Assembly (NCBI GenBank): GCA_956465555.1
Contig: OY101120.1
Span: forward strand, 1,420,001 to 1,484,000
Direction: 5' to 3'
From: Nitzschia sp. pyKryTriq1
Lineage: Eukaryota > Bacillariophyta > Bacillariophyceae > Bacillariales > Bacillariaceae
Length of the DNA: 64,000 bases
Shown here: positions 19,736 through 31,756 of the stretch, one piece after another
Position numbering within the stretch: the stretch's first letter is position 1
Layout of the letters: the number at the start of each line of letters is the position of its first letter
Notes under the pieces: generated by a model
What the model was told of the DNA's origin: nothing
The model's database searches: none
Seen by the model: only the letters and a program-made list of their open reading frames with translations
Program-made: the position numbers and the translations under genes

Positions 19736-21889
19736 TTAGCTATTAAGGGATTCCTGGTGTTCTTTCAACTTCTTTTCGTACCAAGGCCGCCTAAGTTTCC
19801 GAAGAGCTTTGCATTCTTGAGATCTAACCCAAGCTTTCGATTGCTTCATTTGGGCCGCAACAGCAGTCACCGTTCGCGTCAAGCCGTCTTCCAGTCCATA
19901 TCTGTAGCGGATCACCTCCCGTTCATCGTCATCCAACACTTGTAGCATTTCTCTCAGGTCGTCATGAAATAAACTTCGGTCAACCCCCTTTTCTGGTACG
20001 GCGTCATGCTCTTCAACATGGGTGGTTGGGATTGATTCACCCAATAAATCATTGCTTTCGTGTCCTAGATCCTTGGGATTACTTTTGTACTTCGGAAGCT
20101 CCAAAGATATTGACCTTCGTGAAAGTCGAAGCATTTTGTTGTATTTTCCAAGAGTCATATCTAGCGCTTCGGCCATCTCCTCGTTCGAGGGTTGGCGACC
20201 TAGATCGCTTTCAAGGATGCTCTTAACTTTCCTCACACGATTCAAAAGGTTGTGCACATGAACAGGGAGTCTAATTGTTCGCGAATGATAGGCAATGGAA
20301 CGAAATACTGCTTGCTGAATCCACCTGTTTTGAATCGAGTTGAACTGGTGAGCAAGGGGCAATGGTAACTTATCCACAACTCAACTGAAGTCCTCGATGT
20401 CACTTACCAGGATGCATAGGTTGAAAATTTGAAGCCCTTCGACGGGTCAAACTTCTCAGCCGCACGCGACAAGCCAATACTTCCTTCTTGCACCAGATCC
20501 TGTAATCCAACCCCAACGTTTGAATATTTTCTCGCGATGCTGATGACAAGCCTCATGTTTGACTGGACCATGCGTTGCTTAGCTTCACGTCCATCAATCA
20601 TCATGTCCACAAAGTCCGCTGTTGTTCCGCGGTTCAAGGGATGTTTTTTCTTCTGCTGGCCACGATTAGGGTCGTAAAAATCTTTCAGTTTGGTCGGAGG
20701 AGGCTTCGTGACGCGCCCTCTCCCTCGTCCCGGACCTGCATTTTGAGCCAGGCCATTCCCGACAAACAAATTTGGATCGACTTCATCAAACATTGATTCA
20801 CAGCCCGCAGGTCGAATTTGTTCCATACCCTCAGTAACTGCTAAATCTGTATCCTCTTCAACAAACCTGTACAAAAAAAATGAGTCAGAATTTTACTGAT
20901 AACCGCGAATCGGGGAAATCGAACCAAGCGACTGCAAATACATACCCGCAAGATTCAGCCCATTCCTTGATTGTCGGCAGCCTCATGAGTTCAGCCGCAA
21001 GTCCTTCGTGTACTTGTTCACATTTGACCATTAATTGGATTTGCATACCGAGGGTATACTCTTCTTCCGCATTCAACAGTTCTGTGCGGTAGTACTTCTG
21101 CAGTTCAAGATTGTTGGCTTTTGCCCTGCCTCTGAGCTGTTTTTTCGGTGCAGGCTTGTCTTCCGAGGGATCCTTTCTGCGGGGCAAGTTCTTCACAACT
21201 CGTTTTCGCCTCTTGTTTCCGCTTGCATGTGAAGGTAGAGAATCTTCCGTTTTGGCTGAGGCAGAGCCTCTAATTTTCCCGGGCTTTCTAGTCGTCGTCG
21301 AAGAATTGTCGTTTGACGAAGAATCATTCATTTGCTGTTTTTTGGTAGATTCTGAGTAAGGATCTCGAGCTACGCCCATTATTCCCTTCTGTTCCTGGAA
21401 TTTGATCATCGTTTCGAACTTCATCGCTCCAGGGACAAAATCGGGACGCCCCCTCGGTCTTGTGGTTTTTGTGTCCTGATCCGACGCTTTGTTATCAGGA
21501 TAGAGGAACTTCTCCGACAGCAGCTCAAGCATCTGCGCGTCTACCCCGTCTAGAGCAGTTTCAACTTTTGTCCTCTTCATCGCTTTAACTGCTTCTTCTC
21601 GACGTTGTTTGTTGCTCGAAGACTTCGGGACGAGTGGCTTCGCTCTCTCGGTAACTGGAGATCTTGATGCTGGAAGGGTACTTAGCGAAGCATGGGTCTT
21701 TGATACCACGAGAAACGAACTCACTGGATATACGAGGGTAGCTGCGGCCACAGCGAAAACGATGAGAGGGGTGCAAAGGCGCGCTCTTTTCCTCGACGAC
21801 TGTCGACACGATGATGGCGAAAATGAGGAGTGGTATAGCCGTTGGTCTTTCATTGTGGAAAGCTTATTGAAATAAGTGGTATTTGGCAA
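19736..21889 (-). CDS. Plastid RNA polymerase sigma-70 factor
   Basis: Nucleus-encoded sigma factor for the plastid bacterial-type polymerase. Exons (reading leftwards) 21889..20946, 20866..20408 and 20324..19736 give 663 residues; both introns (79 and 83 bp) are GT-AG and the joins fall inside conserved motifs. Region 2 reads [32 protein letters not shown] and [20 protein letters not shown], with the second W formed across intron 2. Region 3 has [16 protein letters not shown], and region 4 has [16 protein letters not shown] and a final helix-turn-helix. The N-terminus has a hydrophobic stretch (about residues 38-58) ending VSSF before a Ser/Thr/Lys-rich transit region, like the bipartite ER-signal plus transit peptide of diatom plastid proteins. 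A Met at 21853 is an alternative start. A long basic linker (about 60-260) precedes region 1.2. Confidence 0.92.
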
Positions 21890-22369
21890 GTAGCGAATGG
21901 TGCTCCTATGTCGTACAATTTGTGATACTCGTACTGTACCAGTGCTGTGCCGGTATCCTAGAAATGGAAGAATGTAGACAATGCGGCAAGTAGATAATGT
22001 GATACGATGGTTTCTGTCTTTGACCGCTTTCTACGCTGGTTTGTACTCTACAGAGAATAGTAGATTGATCAAGGCGGAACGGACCATTTTACTCGTACTG
22101 TAGTCGGCCCCAGCAGGCAGGTTGAAGCAATTTTTCTCGTCCATGATTTCATGATCGCTTTTTCCTGGTTTCTGGTTTCTGTCTGGTCGGTACAAGTATG
22201 TATGTAGTGGCCTTCACCTCCACCTGGCCGTTTCCCCGCGATCCTCCGGGTTCCCTGTTGTTCAAGCTGCGGGCTTGCGCGCGAGGGCAAGCGCGCAATC
22301 GAAAAGTGTGATCGAAGATGTCGACATGTTATTCGTCGTCACTGTTGTTTTCGTTGTCCCTGTCGTCAC
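21890..22369. other. Spacer upstream of the sigma factor
   Basis: Contains the sigma-factor promoter side. GTACTGTACC-type strings occur near 21930-21950. A GC-rich palindromic segment of GCGCGC type lies near 22273-22296. No gene is supported in these 480 bp, apart from the possible downstream reading of the candidate exon described next. Confidence 0.4.
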
Positions 22370-22502
22370 TCAACGATAGCGCCTCCATATTTTTGAGTTC
22401 CTCTTGCGCTTCTTGGCCTTTTCGACGCGAGCCTTGATCTTCGCCATTTCGTCCGGGCTGTACCAGAAATCACCGGATTCTCCGCCATAAATATTGCACC
22501 CT
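22370..22502 (-). CDS. Possible terminal exon of an unrecognised small gene
   Basis: On the minus strand a CCCTCAG acceptor at about 22503 is followed by a short frame reading YGGESGDFWYSPDEMAKIK, then a Lys/Arg-rich helix and a stop at 22370. A second frame that overlaps its end reads LKNMEALSLSDDRDNENN and stops at 22329. It looks more like a natural acidic C-terminus, so a frame change between the two is possible. A GATAGAG|GTAAGC donor lies upstream near 22630. Composition looks protein-like but no family was recognised and no start was found. It may be chance. Confidence 0.22.
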
Positions 22503-23463
22503 GAGGGACACAAACACTTCTTGTTTTTCCACGGAGTAGCTACTTTCTCTCATTTATTCAAAACAGCCCCAATGTCATTATGATTAATGCACGTCCTCAC
22601 CGTGTCCTGTTCTATGCTTACCTCTATCAACTGGATTGCATCAGGTACAGTTGTTGACGAAGCCCGGAGTTCTATTGAAGTGCCAGCTGCCCTTACCCAG
22701 TTAGCAGACCTTTGCCATAAAATAGATGATACTCACTCAAACAGCGCATAATATCTTCCTTTCGCTAAGCATTTCTTCTGGTAGATGACAAGATGTAGTA
22801 GCTGACAACTACCGGTACTAAGAGTGACGTGTTCCTTTACAACTTTGTAAGAAGAACAACACTTCCAATGAAGCCTAGACTAGCAATCCATGACCCGGGG
22901 TTTACTCTCAGGTTATGGGCCTACAACTTCCCCCCCCTTTCGCGCGGCATTTGCCGTGCATTCCCTTATTCTGTACGGTACACCGCTCGAATTACCGCTT
23001 GCATCCAACAACTTACAGTAGTCTAGTAGTTAGCTTTATTTATAAAAAATTCCCATCATCCCACCCGGCTCAAAAATCGAGTCACGGAGTTACCAGTCGC
23101 GCCAGAAATGGATCAGGCATCAGGCCCGATATTTCTAGCCATTCAATACATCCACACTCGCGCGCTTCCGCGCGCAACCATGGCAACTATACTATGTAGT
23201 ACCGGTAGGGTACTGTAGGCAACGGCAACGGGGCAAATCTAACAGTGGTACTGGTACCGGTACGACGAGGAAGCAGCCAAATAACGGAGGTCGGAGCTTG
23301 GTCGGAGCTTCAGCTACTACTAGAGTAGTCTACTAGCTAGCGTCGTCGTCGTCGTCGACACAATTTTATTATTACTATTCTCGTACAGTATTATCCAATT
23401 CCATCCGGTCAGCATTCAAGACCGTCAACGAACAACAACAAAACAAATTGAAAGAAGATAAGC
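22503..23463. other. Spacer before the DEAD-box helicase gene
   Basis: Nothing firm is encoded. A 45-codon plus-strand frame at 22614..22751 reads smoothly but matches nothing known. GTACCGGTACG strings lie around 23190-23270, and a (GTC)n-type microsatellite at about 23341-23358. The last 200 bp should contain the helicase promoter and 5' UTR. Confidence 0.4.
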
Positions 23464-26045
<2,582 letters not shown>

Positions 26046-26135
26046 TCAGACGCTTGCTGCAGAAACTGAGCATCACATGGATGTCTTGTTGCAATTTACT
26101 TCAAAGTAGAAGAATTTGCGCCTCTACTTTGTTTG

Positions 26136-27478
26136 CTACCTTAATGAGAACCCACCTTTTTTAGCCAGTCGTTTCATGTTCTCTGCTGCCCGCTTTGAAT
26201 CTGGAATTTTCATGCGCTTGTTACCAGCCAACTGGACTGTTGTAGTACGGGTGTCAGGTGCATGTTTACGCTTGGCACCTCGCTGTGCTGTCGCAAATGC
26301 AACGGCAGCACCGAACCCACTAGCGGCCTTGGTCAATGGTGGCTTTGCTGGTGAAATTACCAGGCCTCGCCGCAATGAGGTCACGCTCGCCTCAGCACGT
26401 AGTTGCTGGATTTTTTGTTTAGCTGGATTAGTTGCAGAGGCGCTATGCTGTCTGTCAATGATACTATTATTTTGTCTAGAACTCGCGTGTCTGACTTTGA
26501 CGATTTTGGGACGAACGGAATCTACAACAAAGATTGTAAGAAAAGGAAGAGAATGGGGTAAGACTTTGGAAATATGGACGTACCGAGTCTCTGACGACGC
26601 TCTCGCATCCTTGCTCCCTGGTTCGATCGTCTTTTCTCGTCATATTCATTCAGGACAACGTAGAGTTCCCTCCAAGAATTGCAATTTCTTGCCTTGGCAA
26701 GATGTTTGGGGCAAATGGAATCGGCGGCTGTTTCCTGCCCCACCGATGCCGTTAACTTGACGCCATTGTTGGCAGCCATTGCCATCCATGATTGCAACAC
26801 TGCTTCAAGCTTGGTGCGTGGAGTTTCGCTGATGTTGGAGCTTGACATGGGCTCGTCAAAAATCTGTAGGCATCGATTTGAAGAGCACGCCTTGATGAAT
26901 TTCTTCACCGCTTTCCCTATTCCACTTGATTTCAACAACGCAATGTCCATGGGCATTAGGCACACGCTCTTAATTGTTCGAAGACCTAGTTCTCGCATTT
27001 CCTTGTCTAATCCGACTATTTTTGAAATCTGCAACAAGTCCTGTGCGTGCTTTTCCGCCAAGCCTTCGAGGACTGGCCAGGGATACAATAGACCTTTGGG
27101 GCGAGAGAGTCCGCCGACTTTGAATCGAAATTCAACAATGTCTTTCCACACTAAGTTGTCAGCAACGTCAGATTGAGCCAGGTGCGTATTAGTTCTTTCC
27201 AACTCCAGCATAAACTTATGACCAACTGCGGGGTTGCTGCGCCCTCTTCCATCGAGGCCGCCCTTTCCTCTCTGTGGCCGTGTGCGCTCATATCGAACTT
27301 GTATCACATTTTCCCACTCTTCTTCATCTAATATTCCTAGCGCTTCTGGGGGGTACCGTTCCAGATTGGAAACCAGAATGTTGCGGCACAAATCAACCAG
27401 GCTACTTTGCTGCAATTGTAGATTGTTGCACGAGTAGAAAGAGTCGCCACCTGCTCCAGCCGGCTTCTGGTCTGACAT
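26136..27478 (-). CDS. BC-box and TFIIS N-terminal (LW)-domain protein, elongin A-like
   Basis: Exons 27478..26584 and 26521..26136 (GT-AG intron of 62 bp) give 426 residues. Residues 26-35 (SLVDLCRNIL) fit the BC-box consensus that binds elongin C, followed by NLERYPPEALGILDEEEW, similar to the F-box-like segment after the elongin A BC box. About residues 165-245 contain LLKSSGIGKAVKKFIKA and KLEAVLQSWMAMA, matching the LW/TFIIS N-terminal helical bundle of elongin A, TFIIS and CRSP70. The C-terminus is basic (KRKH, KRMK, RLAKKGGF), suggesting nuclear location. In animal elongin A the LW domain precedes the BC box; here the order is reversed. Likely role: polymerase II elongation or an elongin-type ubiquitin ligase. 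The assignment rests on motifs read by eye. Confidence 0.62.
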
Positions 27479-28212
27479 GACTTCTTGCCTTCGGAAAGAG
27501 GTCTACAAATTGAGCTCCAGTAAATTGAAAATTCCAGCACTACGCCGCTAGCTCCGGTGCGATCGTGACGGTGATGATATGTGATTCCGTAATTGTAGTG
27601 CTCGCTTCTCGATTGTACCTTGCACCCGACGGCAAGATGTGCCCAGCATCCAAATTTTCGCTGAGAGGTACTCGTATGATGTTACTTGTAAGGCCCTGTC
27701 CAGAGTCCAGACCATTCGCACCCCCAACGAGAGACGGACAGAACAGAAGTCGACCAGAGCGCGCCAAGAATTGGCGATCACCTATCCGACCGACGAGAGA
27801 CGACCGATGATCACACAAGATCACGCCAATTTTTTACGAGTACTACTACAGTACGAGTGTGATAAATACAATAGTAGCACGCAACAACGCGTGGCGATCA
27901 TATCGCGTGTTTGAACAACAATTTTTTGTTTTTCGATCGGACGCGAAAATTTTGCGCGTGGCGAGGTGGGCGCACTTCATTCGGCTGGATTGGTAATACT
28001 GTGGTACCTGTGTACAGCTACCGGTACGTACACATCCACCGCACCCACAAACTGTGCCGTCGCTATCGGTACGAGTACTACTTGTACAGTCTACATACAG
28101 CCCGAGACATGTACTACTCTCTACTAGTAGAGAGGAGTTTGCCACAATCTCACTATTTGGGTACGAGTACGCTGTCGGTAACTTGATAACCACGAAGTCG
28201 AAATCAGCGACT
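27479..28212. promoter_or_regulatory. Divergent promoter spacer
   Basis: Lies between the starts of the elongin A-like gene (-) and the coiled-coil protein (+), so it should drive both. GTAC strings occur at about 28010-28080, and a CTCTACTAGTAGAGAG palindrome at about 28118-28134. No other gene is supported. Confidence 0.45.
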
Positions 28213-29284
28213 ATGAACTTTGAGTCATGGCAAGCGCAACAAAAGGCTCAGAAAGATGAAGAAAGAAAGAGAAAAACGCAAGCCGCCGAAGCGCTGAGGA
28301 GCTACAAAGGAGAAGCCACCAATGCCGAAGCGTCCAAACTCGCACAGCTCAAGGAGCAAGATCGGCAGCAGAAGCTAGAGGCTGAGAGGCAGCTCCGTGA
28401 ATACCGAGGCACAATTTCTGAGGAGGATACTAAGCTGACTAATTACAAAGAAGAGGAGCGACGGAAGAAGCAAGAAGCCGCCAATTTGTTGCGAGGTTAC
28501 CAGGGCACTCTTTCCGAGGAAGAAGCTAAGCTTGCTGCCGCGCGCGAGGATGAACGGAGAAAAAAGCAGCAGGCTCAAGAACAACTCTACAGAAACTTGG
28601 AGACAACAAAGGGCGAAAACAACTGTTCGGCCGATGAAGCTATCGCACCAGGGTCCGTTTCAGCCATGGCTGGCGTATTTAATGGTAGGTCTCGTCGTGT
28701 CTATCCCATGACATCTCGTGCATTCTATGGCTTTCATGTTGACAATCCTCAATCTCCGTTTTTCCTTTTCAGCACCGGCGCCCATGCCGAGGGAAACTAC
28801 AGCAATGCAGTTAGCTGTTGCGTCAGATTCAGCCTGTGATAATCGTTCGCCAGAAAGTGTACCCGGATCACCGGAAATAGTAAAGTTCATGTTTGGTTTG
28901 ATTGCCGTTGGGGAATTCGTTTCATTGGATGGCTACCTAGAAACAATTGACCAAATGGTCACAAACACGGTCGGAGAAGAAACCAAGAAAAAAGCCAAGA
29001 TTGATTATCCCTCCGTCCTCAGTATCAAGATTGATTGTAAGTCAGAGCTTCAACTATTTGTTCCCGTCCGTGTTGCCGATAACGAATACGAACTTGCTAA
29101 TTTTCGCTGTCGTGTAGCAAATTTTATGCCTCCCACCGGTCGTATCGATATTGTTCGGAGATTGGTGACTGTAGCAATACCGTTTGTCCCGACAGACAAA
29201 AGGACAGGGAAAGAAATAAAACGGCAAATTGTGGAAGCAGCTCGATTGCAAATTCAAAGTGGAGGCTTTCAGAAAGCCTATTAA
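28213..29284 (+). CDS. Unknown protein with three 33-residue coiled-coil repeats
   Basis: Exons 28213..28684 and 28773..29284 (GT-AG, in frame) give 327 residues. ATG 28213 (MNFESWQAQQKAQ) is preferred over the upstream frame, which runs through GTAC-rich spacer. Residues about 28-130 hold three consecutive units of about 33 residues, each opening LRxYxG (LRSYKG, LREYRG, LRGYQG), then an acidic turn (ISEED, LSEEE) and a KEEERRKKQEA-like helix, predicting a long charged coiled coil. The C-terminal 165 residues look globular (FMFGLIAVGEFVSLDGYLE, RVANFMPPTGRIDIVRRL) but match no family I know. There is no signal peptide or membrane segment. Function unknown. Confidence 0.72.
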
Positions 29285-29392
29285 GGAAAATCAATGGCGA
29301 TGGGCAGCAGGTTTTTTGCCAAGCCAATGCAATACTGTAGGGACTCTGTTTTCTGTAGCCTGAATAGGTTTTCTGGGTGGAGCAGACAATGG

Positions 29393-29434
29393 CTGGCCCA
29401 TAGCCTCGATGCTCTGGCCCATAGCCTCGATGCT
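29393..29434 (+). repeat. 21-bp direct duplication
   Basis: Two perfect adjacent copies of a 21-bp unit beginning CTGGCCCATAGCC, in the 3' flank of the coiled-coil gene and just before repeat copy 2. Confidence 0.9.
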
Positions 29435-29476
29435 CTCTACTCGTATGGAGTCAGTACAAGGAGTGTATCTCTCTAT

Positions 29477-29812
29477 AGTACCCCCGAGAGATGTTGTGGG
29501 GCCCCTAAATACAAAATTAGTTCAACCTTTGAGTAGTTTACAAAGCAGTCTCCATATTAGAGGGTCTATTGCTCTAGTACTGTAGTAGAAGCAGAGCTGC
29601 AGCATAGGAGCAGTAGAGAGCGCAGAGTACTCGTATCATAACAAACATACTCGTAGATTAGCCATTCTAGCTCGACTAAAGTGTTTGCTTTGCTAGAATA
29701 CCATACCGGTATTAGTGTCCAGGAACCATCGTTACTAGGCTAATTTCCTATCCAAGGAGTCTTCGCAGCTGTCTCTTCCTCTCCAAGGTAACTAACAGAG
29801 ACCACTCTTCTA
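29477..29812 (+). repeat. Dispersed repeat, copy 2
   Basis: Counterpart of 10488-10873, same orientation, recognisable along its whole length with scattered differences. Its right end (ACCACTCTTCTAG) runs into the stop codon of the minus-strand FCP gene, whose TAG is within the shared sequence at 29810-29812. The copy therefore provides the FCP 3' UTR. The left edge begins about 190 bp after the coiled-coil gene. Confidence 0.85.
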
Positions 29813-30720
29813 GTTTGGCCCTCCAATGTAGTCAAAATACGAAAACTGGCCTTCAAACGGAATCATAGGGTTTCCAGAGTATCCCTTAGCAATTCCACTT
29901 AGAAGAGGAACGGATCCCGGTACGGCGTCAGCCGCAAGGAAACCAAAGATACCCAGTTGAGCCAGTCGGCCGTTGTTGATCTCAGCGATCAATCGGCGCT
30001 CCTTAGTTTCTTCGGACATGTTCTTGTTGAAGCCGAAGGGGTCGTACCTGAAAAAAGGGGTGAGATAACGGACACTGTGCTGCTTAATGATATCCTTGAT
30101 ATACGTACAGATCAAGAACAGGATGAACCGCATCACGGAACTTTCCAAATGACGGGTACTGTCCAGGCTTTCGACCTTTTGTATAGTGGGGGAGGTAGCC
30201 TCCACCACATTCATCCCACAGTTCTAGGGCAGAGATGACAGCGAAAATTTGCCACTTGGCTCCAACGGGGACAGCATCCCACTGAGCCTCGGGAGAAAGT
30301 TCAACCGACGGATGCGGGGCTCCGGCAAGAGTTTGAGGCCATGGGAAAACGAAATTGGATTGGACAATGTATCCAACAAAAGCGAACATGGCAATGCGGC
30401 CATGCTGTTGTTTGAAGAAGGAACAGAACGGAAAATTGTGAGAAGAGGGCCGATATGAGGGCAGAACGCCAACCGACGGAGTTTACCTTGATTTCAGATT
30501 GGCGCAAAAATCCAATGGTCGCTTCATTGCCCATACCGTAGAAGTCGGCTTCCGCAAGGTTCAAAGGATCATAGAACTTGACGATCGGGTTGGCCTTCTC
30601 AGCAATGGCCTCCAAATCGGCCTTTGATGCGGCAGTTCGAGCGACAGAAGCACCATGCTTGGCGGGAGCAAAAGCTGAAGCGCTCGCAGCAATAGAAGCA
30701 ATAACAAGGGCGGTCTTCAT
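29810..30720 (-). CDS. Fucoxanthin-chlorophyll a/c light-harvesting protein (Lhc superfamily)
   Basis: Antenna protein of the thylakoid membrane. Exons 30720..30487, 30404..30109 and 30047..29810 join in frame to 255 residues. The start MKTALVIASIAASASAFAP is a textbook diatom plastid presequence: signal peptide ending ASA-FAP, followed by a transit-like stretch with Ser and Lys. Helix 1 carries the chlorophyll-binding EIKHGRIAMFAFVGY, split by intron 1 exactly after EIK. The third helix carries EINNGRLAQLGIFGF. DLYDPFGFN is completed across intron 2. The frame continues upstream of 30720, but that extension is 5' UTR. It is divergent from the Ser-rich gene at 31757. Light-dependent control is expected from the family, not seen in the sequence. 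Confidence 0.93.
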
Positions 30721-31756
30721 TGCGGAAATTTCTGGAAAAACCAGGAGAGTGAAAATAATGTGGCTTGGTGGATGACATCTGGTCCTTCTATTATCGCTCA
30801 AACCGCGACAGCAGATCGGATTTCTCTGCAGATTCAACTTGAGAAGATACCGGAATATCGGACCAGACTTCTTGACACAATGAGGAATCAGGAATCCTTG
30901 GGCCCTGCAAGGAACACGCAGAGAGACACCGCCCGCCGGCCAACCGGCAACCGGCAACATCAGAGCAGAGCACTGTCCGAACTGTTCGCCAAAATATGAA
31001 ATAAGCCTCGAAATTTTCATCCTGGCATGGATGGTCGGTTGATGTCGCATAAATTTATTCATTAACGAAGATCAAGAAATGATTCAATATTTCGGGGCTT
31101 ATGAGAAATGCTGTCTTATCAATTATAAACTTTCATCGATCGGTCGATGATCTCATTCTGAAAAGCATGCCAAGCCCTCATTTCCCGCCAATATTCTCTC
31201 TCTCTCTCTACTACTACCTGTAGAGTAGAACCCCTCAATTGGTCACTACAATCACCCCATGAGAAGTAATCGTCGCTGGTCGCCAGTAATACTTGTACCG
31301 TAACAGGTAGAGTACGTATCGGGAGCCCCACCAGCAGATAGATAGATAGCTTGTTGCTTGTGCTATCATAGCAGTTATCGGCAATAATTGTGCTTCGCAA
31401 CACAAAATCGATATTCCTACGTCAGACCCGAGGGAGAGAGGGAGAGCATCCCGCAGGGAAGGTTACAGTAGAGGCATAAACTCGTCGTTGCATCGCCCTT
31501 ACTCGTATCGAGGCTCGTTGGTCAAAAGCCGAAAAGCTAGTCGGAGCTCCACTGAGAAAAGACATGGAACTACTGTTTCTGCGAGGAAAATTGTCTCAAC
31601 GTTACTAGATCGAAGTACTTACTACTTTTCTAAGGTGAGAACTCTAATCTCTCATCGAGACTGGCCGTTGGTTTTACCGGTATACTCGTAGGCTATCATC
31701 CTTGCGCCGTCATGTTATTAATATTATTGCTTTCTTTTTCAGCTTTCATCGCAAGA
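30721..31756. promoter_or_regulatory. Divergent promoter of the FCP gene and the Ser-rich gene
   Basis: About 1 kb between two divergent starts. It includes a likely 5' UTR intron of the plus-strand gene (31635..31742: TCTAAG|GTGAGA to CTTTTTCAG). A CT-rich tract (TCTCTCTCTCTACTACT) is at about 31196-31213. Nothing else coding is supported. Confidence 0.5.

Noticed and set aside
30721-31062. Upstream extension of the FCP first exon
   Set aside because: The ASAFAP presequence starts at 30720; the extension has no targeting or Lhc features.
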